DNA of 64,000 nt from Chloroflexales bacterium ZM16-3 (GCA_004138175.2 RYFE02000017.1:34754-98753), one strand, 5' to 3'. Counted from the first letter of the stretch, positions 46,621 through 55,649 are shown. Program-made: numbers and translations. The notes: generated by a model not told the origin, from the sequence alone.

Positions 46621-46980
46621 ATGCCCTTAAGCACTAAGCGGCCCACCGCAGCCGCAATCGAAGCCGACCGCGCACTTCTGGTGGCCCTACAGGATGTCAT
46701 CGACTACGCGCCGATCAACCCGGCGTACAGCGTGCCCGCGCTGCGCACGCTTGATCATAACCTGGCCATCGCCGATGAGGCCGAGATCCGCGCCCGGCGG
46801 GCGTACGAGGTGGCCCGTGAGCAGGCAGCCGAGGCCGCCAGGCTCCTGCATAGCGCCGCGCTTGAGACCAAGGCCCAGGTGGTGGCGCAGTACGGCAGCA
46901 ACTCGCCGGTTGTCCACGCCGTCGGGCTCAAGCAGAGGTCCGAGCGCAAGCGCCCCGTCCGCCGCACCGCAGCGGCGTAG
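46621..46980 (+). CDS. Conserved small helical protein of unknown function
   Basis: A 119-residue cytosolic protein, almost entirely helical: a charged N-terminal half (AIEADRALLVALQDVIDYAP) and a long Ala/Glu/Arg-rich coiled-coil-like segment (RARRAYEVAREQAAEAARLL). Its end AQYGSNSPVVHAVGLKQRSERKRP is like that of small proteins seen in several Chloroflexota and Cyanobacteria genomes; I do not know its function. AAGGAGG stands six bases before the ATG, the best ribosome-binding site in this region. It lies between the minisatellite and a decayed dehydrogenase copy. Confidence 0.72.
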   Translation: MPLSTKRPTAAAIEADRALLVALQDVIDYAPINPAYSVPALRTLDHNLAIADEAEIRARRAYEVAREQAAEAARLLHSAALETKAQVVAQYGSNSPVVHAVGLKQRSERKRPVRRTAAA

Positions 46981-47071
46981 TCGCCGCCCGGCCGCGCTCT
47001 CCCAGGCTATCCTAAACACACCACAGCGGGCCACAAGGCCCGCTGTGGTGTATGAAGAGGGAATGAAGACA

Positions 47072-47393
47072 TCGTGCTGGAGCGTACCATCTACCCCGGC
47101 ACGACAACCGAGATGATCCTGCCGCGCCTGAGCGCCCACAATGCCAACCTGCCCATCGGTGAGGATTTCCCCCTCTGGCTACTCGCCCTCGCAAGCTACC
47201 ACGACTCATACGTGCCGCCGTTCCACTACGAGAGCATAGCAATGGAGAGCGAGGCCGACCTGGATGCCGCCCTGGCAAGCGCCGACTGCGTGGTCATCCC
47301 CACAGACCACTCGGACTATGACTGGCACGCAGTTAGCCGACACGACCGGCTTATTGTGTAGACACGCGGCGGGCCGTGCGGGCTGATAAACGC
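47072..47393 (+). pseudogene. Decayed nucleotide-sugar dehydrogenase copy 1
   Basis: Translation from 47074 reads IYPGTTTEMILPRLSAHNANL, then after a junction SYHDSYVPPFHYESIAM and ADLDAALASADCVV. These match residues about 131-163 and 366-420 of the intact enzyme at 43089, so about 200 central residues, including the catalytic Cys, are deleted. An insertion then causes a stop at the position matching the end (LIV*). It starts with GTG-like codons after 46981-47071, where nothing else is seen. It is a deletion derivative, not functional as a dehydrogenase. Confidence 0.85.
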
Positions 47394-47425
47394 CATCCTC
47401 CCGCACAAGCCTAAGCTAGAGCCAC

Positions 47426-47453
47426 TTGCACAAGCGTGAGATCTAGCTATAAT
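47426..47453 (+). promoter_or_regulatory. Promoter TTGCAC-16-TATAAT with no intact gene downstream
   Basis: TTGCAC (47426-47431) and a perfect TATAAT (47448-47453) stand 16 bases apart. Only a deleted MITE copy and a decayed dehydrogenase follow, so it may be a relic or drive a non-coding transcript. Confidence 0.5.
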
Positions 47454-47496
47454 ACGTTCGCTCTTATCACACGACCTGTACCTGAACTGTGATAGT

Positions 47497-47538
47497 GCAA
47501 TACCGTTCAGCGTAACAGCGTTCCTTCTGCGGTATTGC
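47497..47538. repeat. MITE-like palindrome, copy 3 (internal deletion)
   Basis: Keeps GCAATACCG of the left end and CAGCGTTCCTTCTGCGGTATTGC of the right end of the element at 21402/45959 with the centre missing. Confidence 0.8.
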
Positions 47539-47577
47539 GTAGTATTAATAAGAATCCACTAACAACACGTTATGACA

Positions 47578-47772
47578 ATAGTTACCACAACCCGCACATG
47601 CCGTCGTTCCCCTACGAGGATATAGCCATGAAAAGCGAGCCGACCTGGACGCCGCTCTGGTAAGCGCCGACTGTTTAGTGGTTACGACAGACCACTCGGC
47701 CTATGACTAGCCGACGATTAACCAGCAAGCCCAGCTTATTGTGAATACGCGGCGGGCCGTGCGGCCATAGTG
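47578..47772 (+). pseudogene. Decayed nucleotide-sugar dehydrogenase copy 2 (3' end only)
   Basis: Nucleotide-level match to the last 200 bases of the gene at 43089 (encoding residues about 366-428). It contains in-frame stops and frameshifts: a one-base deletion in the AVADLDA-region and TAG in place of Trp in SAYDW. The spacing and content match copy 1 at its 3' end, so both derive from the same gene. Confidence 0.82.
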
Positions 47773-47860
47773 CAGGGCGTCCCACCCACCGAAATCCCTG
47801 TAGGTATGTTGCAATGCTCAAGAAGGACAGTCTCTCTGGGGCAGCGCCATCCCATGTGTG

Positions 47861-47869
47861 TGCTATAAT
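47861..47869 (+). promoter_or_regulatory. Extended -10 promoter (TGC-TATAAT)
   Basis: A perfect TGCTATAAT lies 90 bases before the start at 47959 and probably begins the transcript of the less GC-rich glycan cassette. Confidence 0.6.
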
Positions 47870-47958
47870 GCGGCTTACTATTCATAGCTTGGCATGGTGT
47901 AGGTAATCACGGATTTCACAAATACAGATGATGTTACCACAACGGCAATCCGTTTAAC

Positions 47959-49062
47959 ATGAATTCGCCAAAACCACCGCAAATAGGCACTGCGACCCAG
48001 TTTGCCCTTGTGAGTCATCGTAGCCTCCTGCTTCGCCACTCTATCCTCTATATAATCATATCTTGTCTCACAGTGATCTGGATTGTTCCTCCTGTCGCTC
48101 GTATGATTACCCTACAAAAGGGCATAGGTGCTCTTCAACAGGCTCGACAGTATCCTGAGAATGCGCTGAAAGCTGCCGAGGCAGTTCATTGGTTCGAGCA
48201 AGCAGGAGCTGTATCCAGTTCTGATCCCGCCATTCTACGACAACTCGCCTTGGCATATCGAATTCAGGGGCGCCACGCCGATGCAATTCACGTTCTAGAG
48301 ATGGCTTTTCGCCTACAGCCATCCAGCGTGATAGCTGAGGTTGACCTTGTCCGTGCTTACTTAGCTGTGGGTGATACTGATCGCGCCTCGAAGATATGGG
48401 CAGATCTTGGCGGCACAAACGGAACAAGTATACTATTTATCGGAGATACATACCTCGATCAGGGCAATCCGAGTGCTGCACTGGGAGTGTATGGGGAAGC
48501 GCTTGACTTGATGCCTAATCTAGCAACAAGTCGGTCTTTTCACTTTCGTCGGCTATTAGCTGCAATCGTAGCCGATAGTACATCAACCTCCAATTTCATC
48601 GATCAATTACAAATACTAGACCCGTCGATCCAAGTTCCGCTCTTAGGAGATAGATTGGTATTGTCCGGCGGACAGATGCGTTGGGCAACGCATATATCTG
48701 ATGATGTCTCCTATGGGACACCGCTCTCATATCCGTATGGCCAAACCGAAGGAACGCTTTGGTGGGCAGGTCGTGGGACAACATTAGTGCAGGTATCTCA
48801 TCCGGGTCGCTACCGCATTACCGTCATAGCGCACAATCCTTCTCCTGCATCGATACATGTAAGTGCTGGCACTGATGGGCGTAAGCTTGTGGATGAAGTC
48901 ATCGACGCCGCGCATCCAAGCCCTCAGGCGATGACGTTCGATGTGGATCTTCCCACAGGCTACCACACGATTGATGTGTGGTTTCTCAATGGCAATGTCG
49001 CAGATGGCTTTGATCGAGATGCGGTGATTGATCAAGTCACTGCGACTCTGGTCAATAATTAG
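47959..49062 (+). CDS. Membrane-anchored TPR protein with C-terminal carbohydrate-binding-like domain
   Basis: A 367-residue protein. An N-terminal membrane helix (about 28-48, ILYIIISCLTVIWIVPPV) leads to an extracytoplasmic region of about three tetratricopeptide repeats (DPAILRQLALAYRIQGRHADAIHVLEMAFRLQP). The C-terminal domain (about 265-365) is beta-rich and ends TGYHTIDVWFLNGNVADGFDRDAVIDQVTATL, resembling the calcium-dependent xylan-binding (CBM60-like) fold. Such a protein could hold polysaccharide chains at the surface. Base composition is visibly less GC-rich than in the region before it. The start fits the promoter at 47861. Confidence 0.68.
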   Translation: MNSPKPPQIGTATQFALVSHRSLLLRHSILYIIISCLTVIWIVPPVARMITLQKGIGALQQARQYPENALKAAEAVHWFEQAGAVSSSDPAILRQLALAYRIQGRHADAIHVLEMAFRLQPSSVIAEVDLVRAYLAVGDTDRASKIWADLGGTNGTSILFIGDTYLDQGNPSAALGVYGEALDLMPNLATSRSFHFRRLLAAIVADSTSTSNFIDQLQILDPSIQVPLLGDRLVLSGGQMRWATHISDDVSYGTPLSYPYGQTEGTLWWAGRGTTLVQVSHPGRYRITVIAHNPSPASIHVSAGTDGRKLVDEVIDAAHPSPQAMTFDVDLPTGYHTIDVWFLNGNVADGFDRDAVIDQVTATLVNN

Positions 49063-49085
49063 CCAAACAATTTGTCAGGAGTTGG

Positions 49086-49217
49086 GGTAGTGTCATTAGG
49101 TTTTCGCCACTCGCTTAATCGCAACACATGTTCGATACGTCAATGGCTTCCTAATACTGAGATTAAGCCTTGCGAAATCATGTAGCCTCAGGGTGGCGAA
49201 AACCTAATGACACTACC
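49086..49217. mobile_element. MITE with perfect 24-bp inverted ends and 8-bp target duplication
   Basis: A 132-bp element. GGTAGTGTCATTAGGTTTTC begins the left 24-bp end; the right end is its exact complement. GGAGTTGG is duplicated on both sides (49078-49085 and 49218-49225). It encodes no protein, so it needs a transposase supplied elsewhere. Confidence 0.9.
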
Positions 49218-49355
49218 GGAGTTGGTGATGACCTATGTGGATGGAGCGGAAAGTTCTGTTAGATGCCAGTTTATCAATGCTTGGTATTTCAGCAATGGTG
49301 TTGACCGTGACATATTGAACCACTTGATCGGATTAGATCTGGACGTAAAGCCGTG
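49218..49355 (+). pseudogene. C-terminal remnant of a carbohydrate-binding-like domain
   Basis: An open frame from the MITE edge to a stop at 49355 encodes YVDGAESSVRCQFINAWYF and SNGVDRDILNHLIGLDLDV, similar in layout to the end of the preceding gene's xylan-binding-like domain. It has no start of its own and overlaps the next GTG by three bases. I take it as the tail of a lost gene. Confidence 0.5.
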
Positions 49356-50834
49356 ACACCCATCAATTATACCAAACGGGTGGACGGGCCTCACGAAAAA
49401 GTAGATCCCAATGGCCCCCTCCCTATACTAGCCGTAGAGCAGCGCGTCGTGCGCAGTTTGATAATTCTGGCATTCCGCCAAGTTCTAGCCTATGGCTCAA
49501 TCTTCTTTGGGAACTTGCTGCTTGCCCGCTGGGTTCAGCCCGAGGTCTATGGCGTCTTCGCCGCTGCGCTTGCCTTCCAGGCAGCCTTGGCGATGTTCGC
49601 AGATGCTGGCCTTGGTCCCGCACTCATCCAGAGAGAGCGTGCACCTACTCACGAGGAACTGTCCAGCCTCTTTACACTCCAGCTTATCCTCTTTGGCTTC
49701 GTGGCCGTGATTATTTGGTTCCTCGCTCCTCCTATTGCCCGTGCGGGAGGCTTTGCTGTTCAGGGTGAGTTGATTGTCCGTACCCTGGCACTGATCTTCG
49801 GTATTACTGCCCTCCGGAGTATTCCGGCAATTATGCTTGAGCGCGAACTGCGCTTTAACATGCTCGCCCTTGCCGAGGTTGTAGGTACAGTCGTGTATCA
49901 GGTGACCATTCTGGTACTAGTGGCTACAGGAGTTGGTGTAGCCAGTGTGATTTGGGCACTCATCGCACGATATATTTGTGATCTTGTGATCATCTGGATC
50001 GCTCACCCTTGGAGCCCGAGCCTCACGTTGCGTCTACAACCGATCATGGGCTACATACGGTACGGCGTGAATATGCAGGGTGTGCGCCTGCTGGGCTATG
50101 TCAAAGATCAGTTGCCTATTCTGTTGCTCGTAGCCTTCTCGGGGGCAGCAGCGGCTGGGCTTTGGGGTTGGGCACTTGTCTATATCGGTGTTCCGATCTA
50201 CTTCAACCGACTGATTGACCGGGTGACATTCCCGGCTTTCGCTCGTATCCAGCATGACCGGGAACGTCTCGGGACTTTGATTGGTGCTGCCCTGTGGATG
50301 AATTTCGCCGTTGGTGTGCCAGTTATCTTTGTGCTGGTGGCATTCGCTGACGACGTAGTGCCGTTACTCTACAGTGCTAAGTGGCTCGTAGCCGTACCAG
50401 TAGCTATCTGGTTGGCACCAAATATGCTTGGTGGTTTGGCCACGAGTACGCTGATGACCGCCCTTTACAGTGTAGGTGCCACAGGGCGTGCGCTCCGCAT
50501 TTTCACCGTATGGGCTGTTCTGACAATTGCTTTCGCGATGCCTTGGCTCTTTCTGGGGAACCTTAGCGGCATGGCTGGAGGTTTCTCTGCTGCAACGCTG
50601 ATTGTCAGTGTGCTACTGGTATTCTCAGTGCGTGCAGTGGCTGATGTTAACCTGTATCAAGCCATGATTGGCCCGACGGTGGGAGTCCTCATCGCCATAA
50701 TCGTCGGAGTCATCGGTATCTGGCTGCATTTGCTGTGGTTTTTCGTTGCCATGGTGGCTCTCGCAGTCTATGCGGTAACACTTCTGTTGTTATCGCGACA
50801 CTACATCCGTTTACTAATGCATGCATTCCGGTAA
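49353..50834 (+). CDS. Oligosaccharide flippase (Wzx-like), second copy
   Basis: A 493-residue polytopic membrane protein of the polysaccharide flippase family, with about 12-14 helices. Its N-terminal part ILAFRQVLAYGSIFFGNLLLARWVQPEVYGVFAAALAFQAALAM is typical; YGVNMQGVRLLGYVKDQLPILLLVAFSGAAAAGLWGWALVYIG lies near the middle. It is only distantly like the first flippase at 32443 and its codons are less GC-rich. It would flip the repeat unit of the second cassette. The GTG start lacks an obvious ribosome-binding site. Confidence 0.9.
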   Translation: MTPINYTKRVDGPHEKVDPNGPLPILAVEQRVVRSLIILAFRQVLAYGSIFFGNLLLARWVQPEVYGVFAAALAFQAALAMFADAGLGPALIQRERAPTHEELSSLFTLQLILFGFVAVIIWFLAPPIARAGGFAVQGELIVRTLALIFGITALRSIPAIMLERELRFNMLALAEVVGTVVYQVTILVLVATGVGVASVIWALIARYICDLVIIWIAHPWSPSLTLRLQPIMGYIRYGVNMQGVRLLGYVKDQLPILLLVAFSGAAAAGLWGWALVYIGVPIYFNRLIDRVTFPAFARIQHDRERLGTLIGAALWMNFAVGVPVIFVLVAFADDVVPLLYSAKWLVAVPVAIWLAPNMLGGLATSTLMTALYSVGATGRALRIFTVWAVLTIAFAMPWLFLGNLSGMAGGFSAATLIVSVLLVFSVRAVADVNLYQAMIGPTVGVLIAIIVGVIGIWLHLLWFFVAMVALAVYAVTLLLLSRHYIRLLMHAFR

Positions 50835-50840
50835 AGGTAT

Positions 50841-51542
50841 ATGCAAACGCCCTTACAACGTCGTGTTGCACGCGCCTCGCGTATCTCAGATAGTGACTAT
50901 CTCGTGATGCGTCCGTTGTCTGCGCAGATCTATCAGCAGTGTGCCTATTTGCATGGGTGCGTTCTAGATCTTGGCTGTGGTAACCAGCCCTACCGTAATT
51001 TCCTTGTGAATGCGTCGCAGTATGTTGCCTATGATATCGATCCAGTTGCAAGCAGCCCGGAGGTTGTCGGGGTCGCTCAGGTGTTACCTTTTAAGCAAGG
51101 CTCGTTTGATGGGATCTTAAGTACACAAGTACTCGAGCATGTGCCTAAGCCTTGGGTGATGGTTGACGAGATCGCCCGCGTGCTTCGCCCAAATGGATTG
51201 CTCGTTCTGTCGGCACCGCTGTCGTGGCGCTTGCACGAGCAACCCTACGATTTCTATCGATACACTCGCTACGGCCTGATTAGTTTGCTGCAACAGTCAG
51301 GGCTCAAAGTCCTTGATATCTTCCCTCAGGGTGGTGTCTGGACGCATATCGGCCAGATGATGAATAACACGATGTGGCGGGGAAATCCCAGGAAGTACTC
51401 TCCCGGCTGGATCAGCCGGAAGCTAGGTACAGTGGCGATCAACAAGACCTGCACGCGGCTTGATCAGATCTGGCCTGACGAAGAGGATACGCTTAACTAC
51501 GTGGTATTTGCGCAGAAGGCTGATCTGCTTACAGCTTCCTGA
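50841..51542 (+). CDS. Class I SAM-dependent methyltransferase
   Basis: A 233-residue Methyltransf_11-type protein: SAM motif VLDLGCGNQPYRNFLVN near residues 41-57, acidic VAYDIDPVASS, FDGILSTQVLEHVPKPWVMVDEIARVLRPNGLLVLSAPLSW and the Tyr-rich EQPYDFYRYTRYGL used in the acceptor side of many polysaccharide methyltransferases. It starts six bases after the flippase and has AAAGGTA upstream. Substrate unknown. Confidence 0.87.
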   Translation: MQTPLQRRVARASRISDSDYLVMRPLSAQIYQQCAYLHGCVLDLGCGNQPYRNFLVNASQYVAYDIDPVASSPEVVGVAQVLPFKQGSFDGILSTQVLEHVPKPWVMVDEIARVLRPNGLLVLSAPLSWRLHEQPYDFYRYTRYGLISLLQQSGLKVLDIFPQGGVWTHIGQMMNNTMWRGNPRKYSPGWISRKLGTVAINKTCTRLDQIWPDEEDTLNYVVFAQKADLLTAS

Positions 51543-51586
51543 CACTCTCTGGTATTGTCTGTGATTGAACGAATACAGGTAATCCT

Positions 51587-52372
51587 ATGATCAAAGTTGG
51601 ACATCAACTCAGTGATGAGAATATTGCATGCAAATACTCCGAGATTGCCGCCTCACTTGGTATGCCAACCTACTTCTATAAGGCCGTTGCGCACTTTGTT
51701 GGTTCACGGCCCCAAGGCAAAGTCTTGGATCTTGGTTGTGGCAATGGAGATCTCTTGTCAGAACTTATACCCGTTTTGCTGAACATGGATTTAATCGGAG
51801 TGGAAATATCGTTGGGCCGATTATGCCTTGCACGTGATCGGCTTAATAATCGTGTATCATTGATTCAGATAGGTGCCAAAGATAATCATCTTCCCTTCGC
51901 AGACCAATCGATGGATCTTGTCTGTGTAACAGAAGTCATTGAGCATCTTAAAGATCCTATTAGCTTCTTACGCGAAATCAATCGGGTTCTTTCGCCAAGA
52001 GGACGATTGATCTTGACAACGCCTAATAGCGATGCCTTCCCCTTTTGGGAGCAAATAGCTCGGATATGGACGATATTTCCGCGATTGAAGTTTCTCTGGC
52101 ACTTTTTGCCCTTTGAACACCCACTCAAAACCATCCAGCCAATTGATACAGTGTTATCGATAGGTGAGGTAGAATCTATCATTCAACAGGCTTACTTGTC
52201 TCCGATCCGTGTGTGCGGAACGGAGTCTTTCCCATTTCTATACTCAATGCCGGGGGTGCGAGGATTAGTCTATCGCAAAATTCTCTCTCGTACTCTCTTT
52301 GACGGTCTTTTCAATACACTGAAAATGCAGCACCTTTGCTATCGAACATTCTGGGAGTGCAAACGAGGGTAG
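51587..52372 (+). CDS. Class I SAM-dependent methyltransferase
   Basis: A 261-residue methyltransferase with motif I VLDLGCGNGDLLSELIPVLLN, IGVEISLGRLCLARDRL, MDLVCVTEVIEHLKDPISFLREINRVLSPRGRLILTTPNSD. The C-terminal 90 residues carry an unusual Trp/Phe-rich part (FPFWEQIARIWTIFPRLKFLWHF) that may contact a lipid-linked acceptor. It follows the previous methyltransferase by 44 bases and precedes a glycosyltransferase by one base. Composition is A/T-richer than the genome core. Confidence 0.87.
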   Translation: MIKVGHQLSDENIACKYSEIAASLGMPTYFYKAVAHFVGSRPQGKVLDLGCGNGDLLSELIPVLLNMDLIGVEISLGRLCLARDRLNNRVSLIQIGAKDNHLPFADQSMDLVCVTEVIEHLKDPISFLREINRVLSPRGRLILTTPNSDAFPFWEQIARIWTIFPRLKFLWHFLPFEHPLKTIQPIDTVLSIGEVESIIQQAYLSPIRVCGTESFPFLYSMPGVRGLVYRKILSRTLFDGLFNTLKMQHLCYRTFWECKRG

Positions 52373-52373
52373 C

Positions 52374-53540
52374 ATGAGTCGCCGCATTATTTATCTTAAC
52401 CCTACTGCTGTTCATGGCGGAGCGGAAGATGCGCTGCTACAGATGATGCGGCTTGCGCGTGGGCTAACGCTTGAACCAGTATTGGTTACGCCTGAATCTG
52501 GTTGGCTGACAGATCGGTGCCGTGAACAGCAAATCCCTTGCGAGTTACTGCCGTCACTGCCAAATATTGTAACGAACGATAGCTGGCACACGCAGTTACG
52601 ACCTTGGTTTATAAATGCTGTGGCTGTTGCGCAGTTGGTGCGTAAGTGGGATGCATGTATTGTGCATTCAAATAACCCTCGTGCTGCATATCATGGCGGG
52701 CTAGGGGCTCGATTAGCACGAGTTATGGCCGTCACGCATTGTCACGATATTGTCAATATTCCGTATCGCTCAATCTATAAGGCGCGCTTATTAGATTGGC
52801 TCACTGATTGGACGCTTGTTCCGTCAAATGCAGTACAGAAGGTGATTGTGAAAGCGGTGCCTTGGTTGGCTCCACGTATTCGAACGCTTTATAATGGCTG
52901 GGATTCAGCAATGTTTGATGTGGTGTCAAAAATAGATCTTCGTACAATGTTTGGTTTGCCATCAGATACCGTCGTGATCGGCAGTGTGGCAGCAATGACC
53001 CCTTGGAAAGGCCAAGATCTACTCATTGATGCATTTCGGTTACTTGCGCCACAAGATGCACGGTTGCGGCTGATGCTTGTTGGGAGTGCGCAAGGGCGCC
53101 CTGAACAGCAACGATATGAAGCTAGTCTTCATGAACGTGTAGCAGCATATGGGCTCAATGATCGCGTGATCTTTACGGGATGGCGTGAAGACGCTCTGGC
53201 TATTATGAAGGCGCTGGATATCGTTGTTCATGTCCCCACGCAGCCAGATCCTTTACCCACAGTTTTGATCCAAGCAAGCGCTTTAGCCCGCCCAATTGTT
53301 GCTGCTGCCATCGGTGGGGTGCCGGAGATTGTACCGGCAGATGAACGTTGTGGCTTGTTAGTCCAACCTAGTGATCCTTCTGCGTTAGCTGAAGCCTTAC
53401 GCAACCTTGTGGGTAATACGGTGCTCCAGACAGAGTTGGCAGCAAATGCACATCGTCGCTTCCTCACACGATTTTCACAGGCGCAAATGGCAGCCGGTTT
53501 AGCTGAAACGTATCAGCATTGCGTACCTACTGGTTTGTAG
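52374..53540 (+). CDS. Glycosyltransferase family 4
   Basis: A 388-residue GT-B retaining transferase: N-terminal IIYLNPTAVHGGAEDALLQMMRLARGL, nucleotide-sugar domain with LYNGWDSAMFDVVSKIDL, TPWKGQDLLIDAFRLL, TGWREDALAIMKALDIVVHVPTQPDPLPTVLIQASAL and IGGVPEIVPADERCGLLVQPSDP. The E-x7-E acidic pair is replaced by DPLP...IQAS, a variation seen in some members. It is one base after the preceding methyltransferase stop, which suggests coupled translation. Confidence 0.92.
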   Translation: MSRRIIYLNPTAVHGGAEDALLQMMRLARGLTLEPVLVTPESGWLTDRCREQQIPCELLPSLPNIVTNDSWHTQLRPWFINAVAVAQLVRKWDACIVHSNNPRAAYHGGLGARLARVMAVTHCHDIVNIPYRSIYKARLLDWLTDWTLVPSNAVQKVIVKAVPWLAPRIRTLYNGWDSAMFDVVSKIDLRTMFGLPSDTVVIGSVAAMTPWKGQDLLIDAFRLLAPQDARLRLMLVGSAQGRPEQQRYEASLHERVAAYGLNDRVIFTGWREDALAIMKALDIVVHVPTQPDPLPTVLIQASALARPIVAAAIGGVPEIVPADERCGLLVQPSDPSALAEALRNLVGNTVLQTELAANAHRRFLTRFSQAQMAAGLAETYQHCVPTGL

Positions 53541-53570
53541 ATTGGCGATATAGCTGCGGTTTGGGAGTAA

Positions 53571-54416
53571 GTGAGCGACATTATGACATCATCACTTTCT
53601 TATATCGAAGAGACCGAACGTCTGTTAGCAGGCCATCCCAATCGTGATCGTTGGATGCGTGCATTGTTGGGCGAAGCTGAAGTGGGCAGCGCTATGGCCC
53701 GGCGCTTCACTGCGTTGGGGCTACGGAATGATGCCCGTGTGCTTGAGATCGGCTGTGGCGAGGGCGGGATCACGATCGCGCTCCAGCGCGCAGGCTTTCA
53801 TGCTTCGGGTCTAGAGATTGCCGCTGATCGGGTACGAACCGCATTGCGCCGCGCCGATGAAAATGGTGGCAAAGCCTCCTTTCTGCGTGGCAGTGCCTAT
53901 GACCTCCCTATACCGGAAAACTCTGTTGACGCGATTGTACTGGAAAATGTCATTGAGCATCTGGAGCATTGGCCGCAGGCGGTCGCACAACTAGCACGGG
54001 CCTTACGTCCGGGGGGGCTCGTGGCGGTGACCTTGCCAAGCCGCTTTGGACTGCGGACTATTCTTGCCGATCCGCACTGGGAAGTCTTTGGCCTTGTGCT
54101 GCTCCCGCGCTGGCTTGCTAAATGGCTGATTACCAGGGTGCTACGGCGTACACATGACTATGATGTCTTTGAGATGCCTTCGCTCTCGAAGCTTCGCGCT
54201 ATATTTGCGCGCCACGAGATTGATCTTCGCCTGAATGACGGCTATGATCGGATGGTTTATAAACAAGAGCACCAAACAGATCAGAGCAGCAAGTCGTCCC
54301 TCAAGCGTTTGATCGTAATGAGCATTGGCAAGGTTCCGCTCCTCCGACGCCTGTACGGTGCTTACCGCCGCTATATCAGCGAGATCTGGATCCTTGAAGG
54401 CGTCAAACGTGGCTAG
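53571..54416 (+). CDS. Class I SAM-dependent methyltransferase
   Basis: A methyltransferase of up to 281 residues. Motif I is ARVLEIGCGEGGITIALQRAGF; further motifs are SGLEIAADRVRTALRRA, NSVDAIVLENVIEHLEHWPQAVAQLARALRPGGLVAVTLPSRFG. The remaining C-terminal half, with a hydrophobic FGLVLLPRWLAKWLITRVLRR segment, may associate with the membrane. GTG at 53571 has GGGAG close by; an ATG at 53583 is an alternative start. It overlaps or abuts the following glycosyltransferase gene. Confidence 0.86.
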   Translation: MSDIMTSSLSYIEETERLLAGHPNRDRWMRALLGEAEVGSAMARRFTALGLRNDARVLEIGCGEGGITIALQRAGFHASGLEIAADRVRTALRRADENGGKASFLRGSAYDLPIPENSVDAIVLENVIEHLEHWPQAVAQLARALRPGGLVAVTLPSRFGLRTILADPHWEVFGLVLLPRWLAKWLITRVLRRTHDYDVFEMPSLSKLRAIFARHEIDLRLNDGYDRMVYKQEHQTDQSSKSSLKRLIVMSIGKVPLLRRLYGAYRRYISEIWILEGVKRG

Positions 54417-54423
54417 GAGTGCG

Positions 54424-55647
54424 GTGGAACGCTTGCTCGTTGTCGCTCCTTACGCGGTCGTACCGCCACGCTACGGTGGGCCACTGCGTGTCTATAATCT
54501 TTGTCGTGAACTATCACGTTCATTCCGCGTAGCCCAATTTGCCCAGCAAGTACAGCGGCGCAATCTTGCGCCTCGGCTTGATCCGGTCATTTCGCAAGTC
54601 ACGCCCACATATCAAGAGTATAGCTCACGGAGCATCCTGAGCACGGGCCTATACGCCCTTACAAGCTTGAAGTGGGGTGCCCCACCGGTCTGGCAAGATG
54701 CGGTGCTACGGATCGCCGCGCCAGCATGGCTGCGTCAACAAATTGCGTGCGCTGATGTGATCCACGTCGAGCATCCCTGGCAATTTGCCTGGGTGTATCG
54801 TCAATCGCGTGGCCGTGTCCCGATCATCCTTGGGACACAGAACGACGAAGCTGGACTCTATGATGATGCATTGTTACATGCGCCCAAGCCAATCATTCGT
54901 CGGATTAGGCAGGCCATTGCACATCAAGAACACTTCGCAGTGACCCATGCGAGTCATATTATTACCTGCTCGCCCGAAGATGCCGCCACTCTTGCAGCGC
55001 GCTATGGGGTCTCACCAGATCTATTTACGGTCGTGCCTAACGGCGTTGATTGCCAGTTTTTTCGTCCCGTTGAGTCTGCACTGCGAGAACAGCGTAAGCT
55101 GGAATTAGGCATTACAGGTAAGCATGTCGTTCTTTTTGCTGGCTCATCGCATCAACCAAATATCGAGGCCGTTGAGCAAATTATCGCGCTAGCGCAGCAT
55201 TGGCCAGATCCGGCAACCTATTTTTTAATTGTTGGCACGGTTGGCAACGCTTTTCCACACGTCCAACACCCCATGCTGCACTTCACAGGTTCAGTTGACA
55301 GCACTAAGCCTTACTTCGAGGCAGCAGATATGGCCTTGAACCCGATGCTTTCAGGGAGCGGCACAAACTTAAAGCAGCTTGAGTTTATGGCAATGGGCTT
55401 GCCCGTTTTGACGACACCCATTGGCGTACGTGGACTTGCAGTCACGGATAATGAGCATGCCTTTATACGAGCGCTGTCTGATTTCCCATCTCAGCTACGC
55501 TCGATGCAGGCAAAGCCTCAAATGTGTGTGCAGGTTGGGCATGCCGCACGGCGCTTGGTCGAACAGCAGTTTGATTGGCCAGCAATAGCTGATCATCTGG
55601 CTCAAGTTTACCGCATGCACATGCATAACTCAGTATCAGGTCAATAG
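54424..55647 (+). CDS. Glycosyltransferase family 4
   Basis: A 407-residue GT-B transferase: LLVVAPYAVVPPRYGGPLRVYNLCRELSRSF, DVIHVEHPWQFAWVYRQSRGR, ARYGVSPDLFTVVPNGVDCQFFRP, VVLFAGSSHQPNIEAVEQIIALAQ, DMALNPMLSGSGTNLKQLEFMAMGLPVLTTPIGVRGL. This is the TuaC/PelF-like arrangement where the acidic pair is in GSGTNLKQLEF. The start is chosen at the GTG at 54424, which has TAGGAG upstream. It is followed by the polymerase gene after two bases. Confidence 0.9.
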   Translation: MERLLVVAPYAVVPPRYGGPLRVYNLCRELSRSFRVAQFAQQVQRRNLAPRLDPVISQVTPTYQEYSSRSILSTGLYALTSLKWGAPPVWQDAVLRIAAPAWLRQQIACADVIHVEHPWQFAWVYRQSRGRVPIILGTQNDEAGLYDDALLHAPKPIIRRIRQAIAHQEHFAVTHASHIITCSPEDAATLAARYGVSPDLFTVVPNGVDCQFFRPVESALREQRKLELGITGKHVVLFAGSSHQPNIEAVEQIIALAQHWPDPATYFLIVGTVGNAFPHVQHPMLHFTGSVDSTKPYFEAADMALNPMLSGSGTNLKQLEFMAMGLPVLTTPIGVRGLAVTDNEHAFIRALSDFPSQLRSMQAKPQMCVQVGHAARRLVEQQFDWPAIADHLAQVYRMHMHNSVSGQ

Positions 55648-55649
55648 CC

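Noticed and set aside
49063..49077. Read-through of the TPR protein into the remnant after the MITE
   Set aside because: The preceding gene has a natural stop in its own frame and the remnant is in another frame, so a single disrupted gene is not supported.
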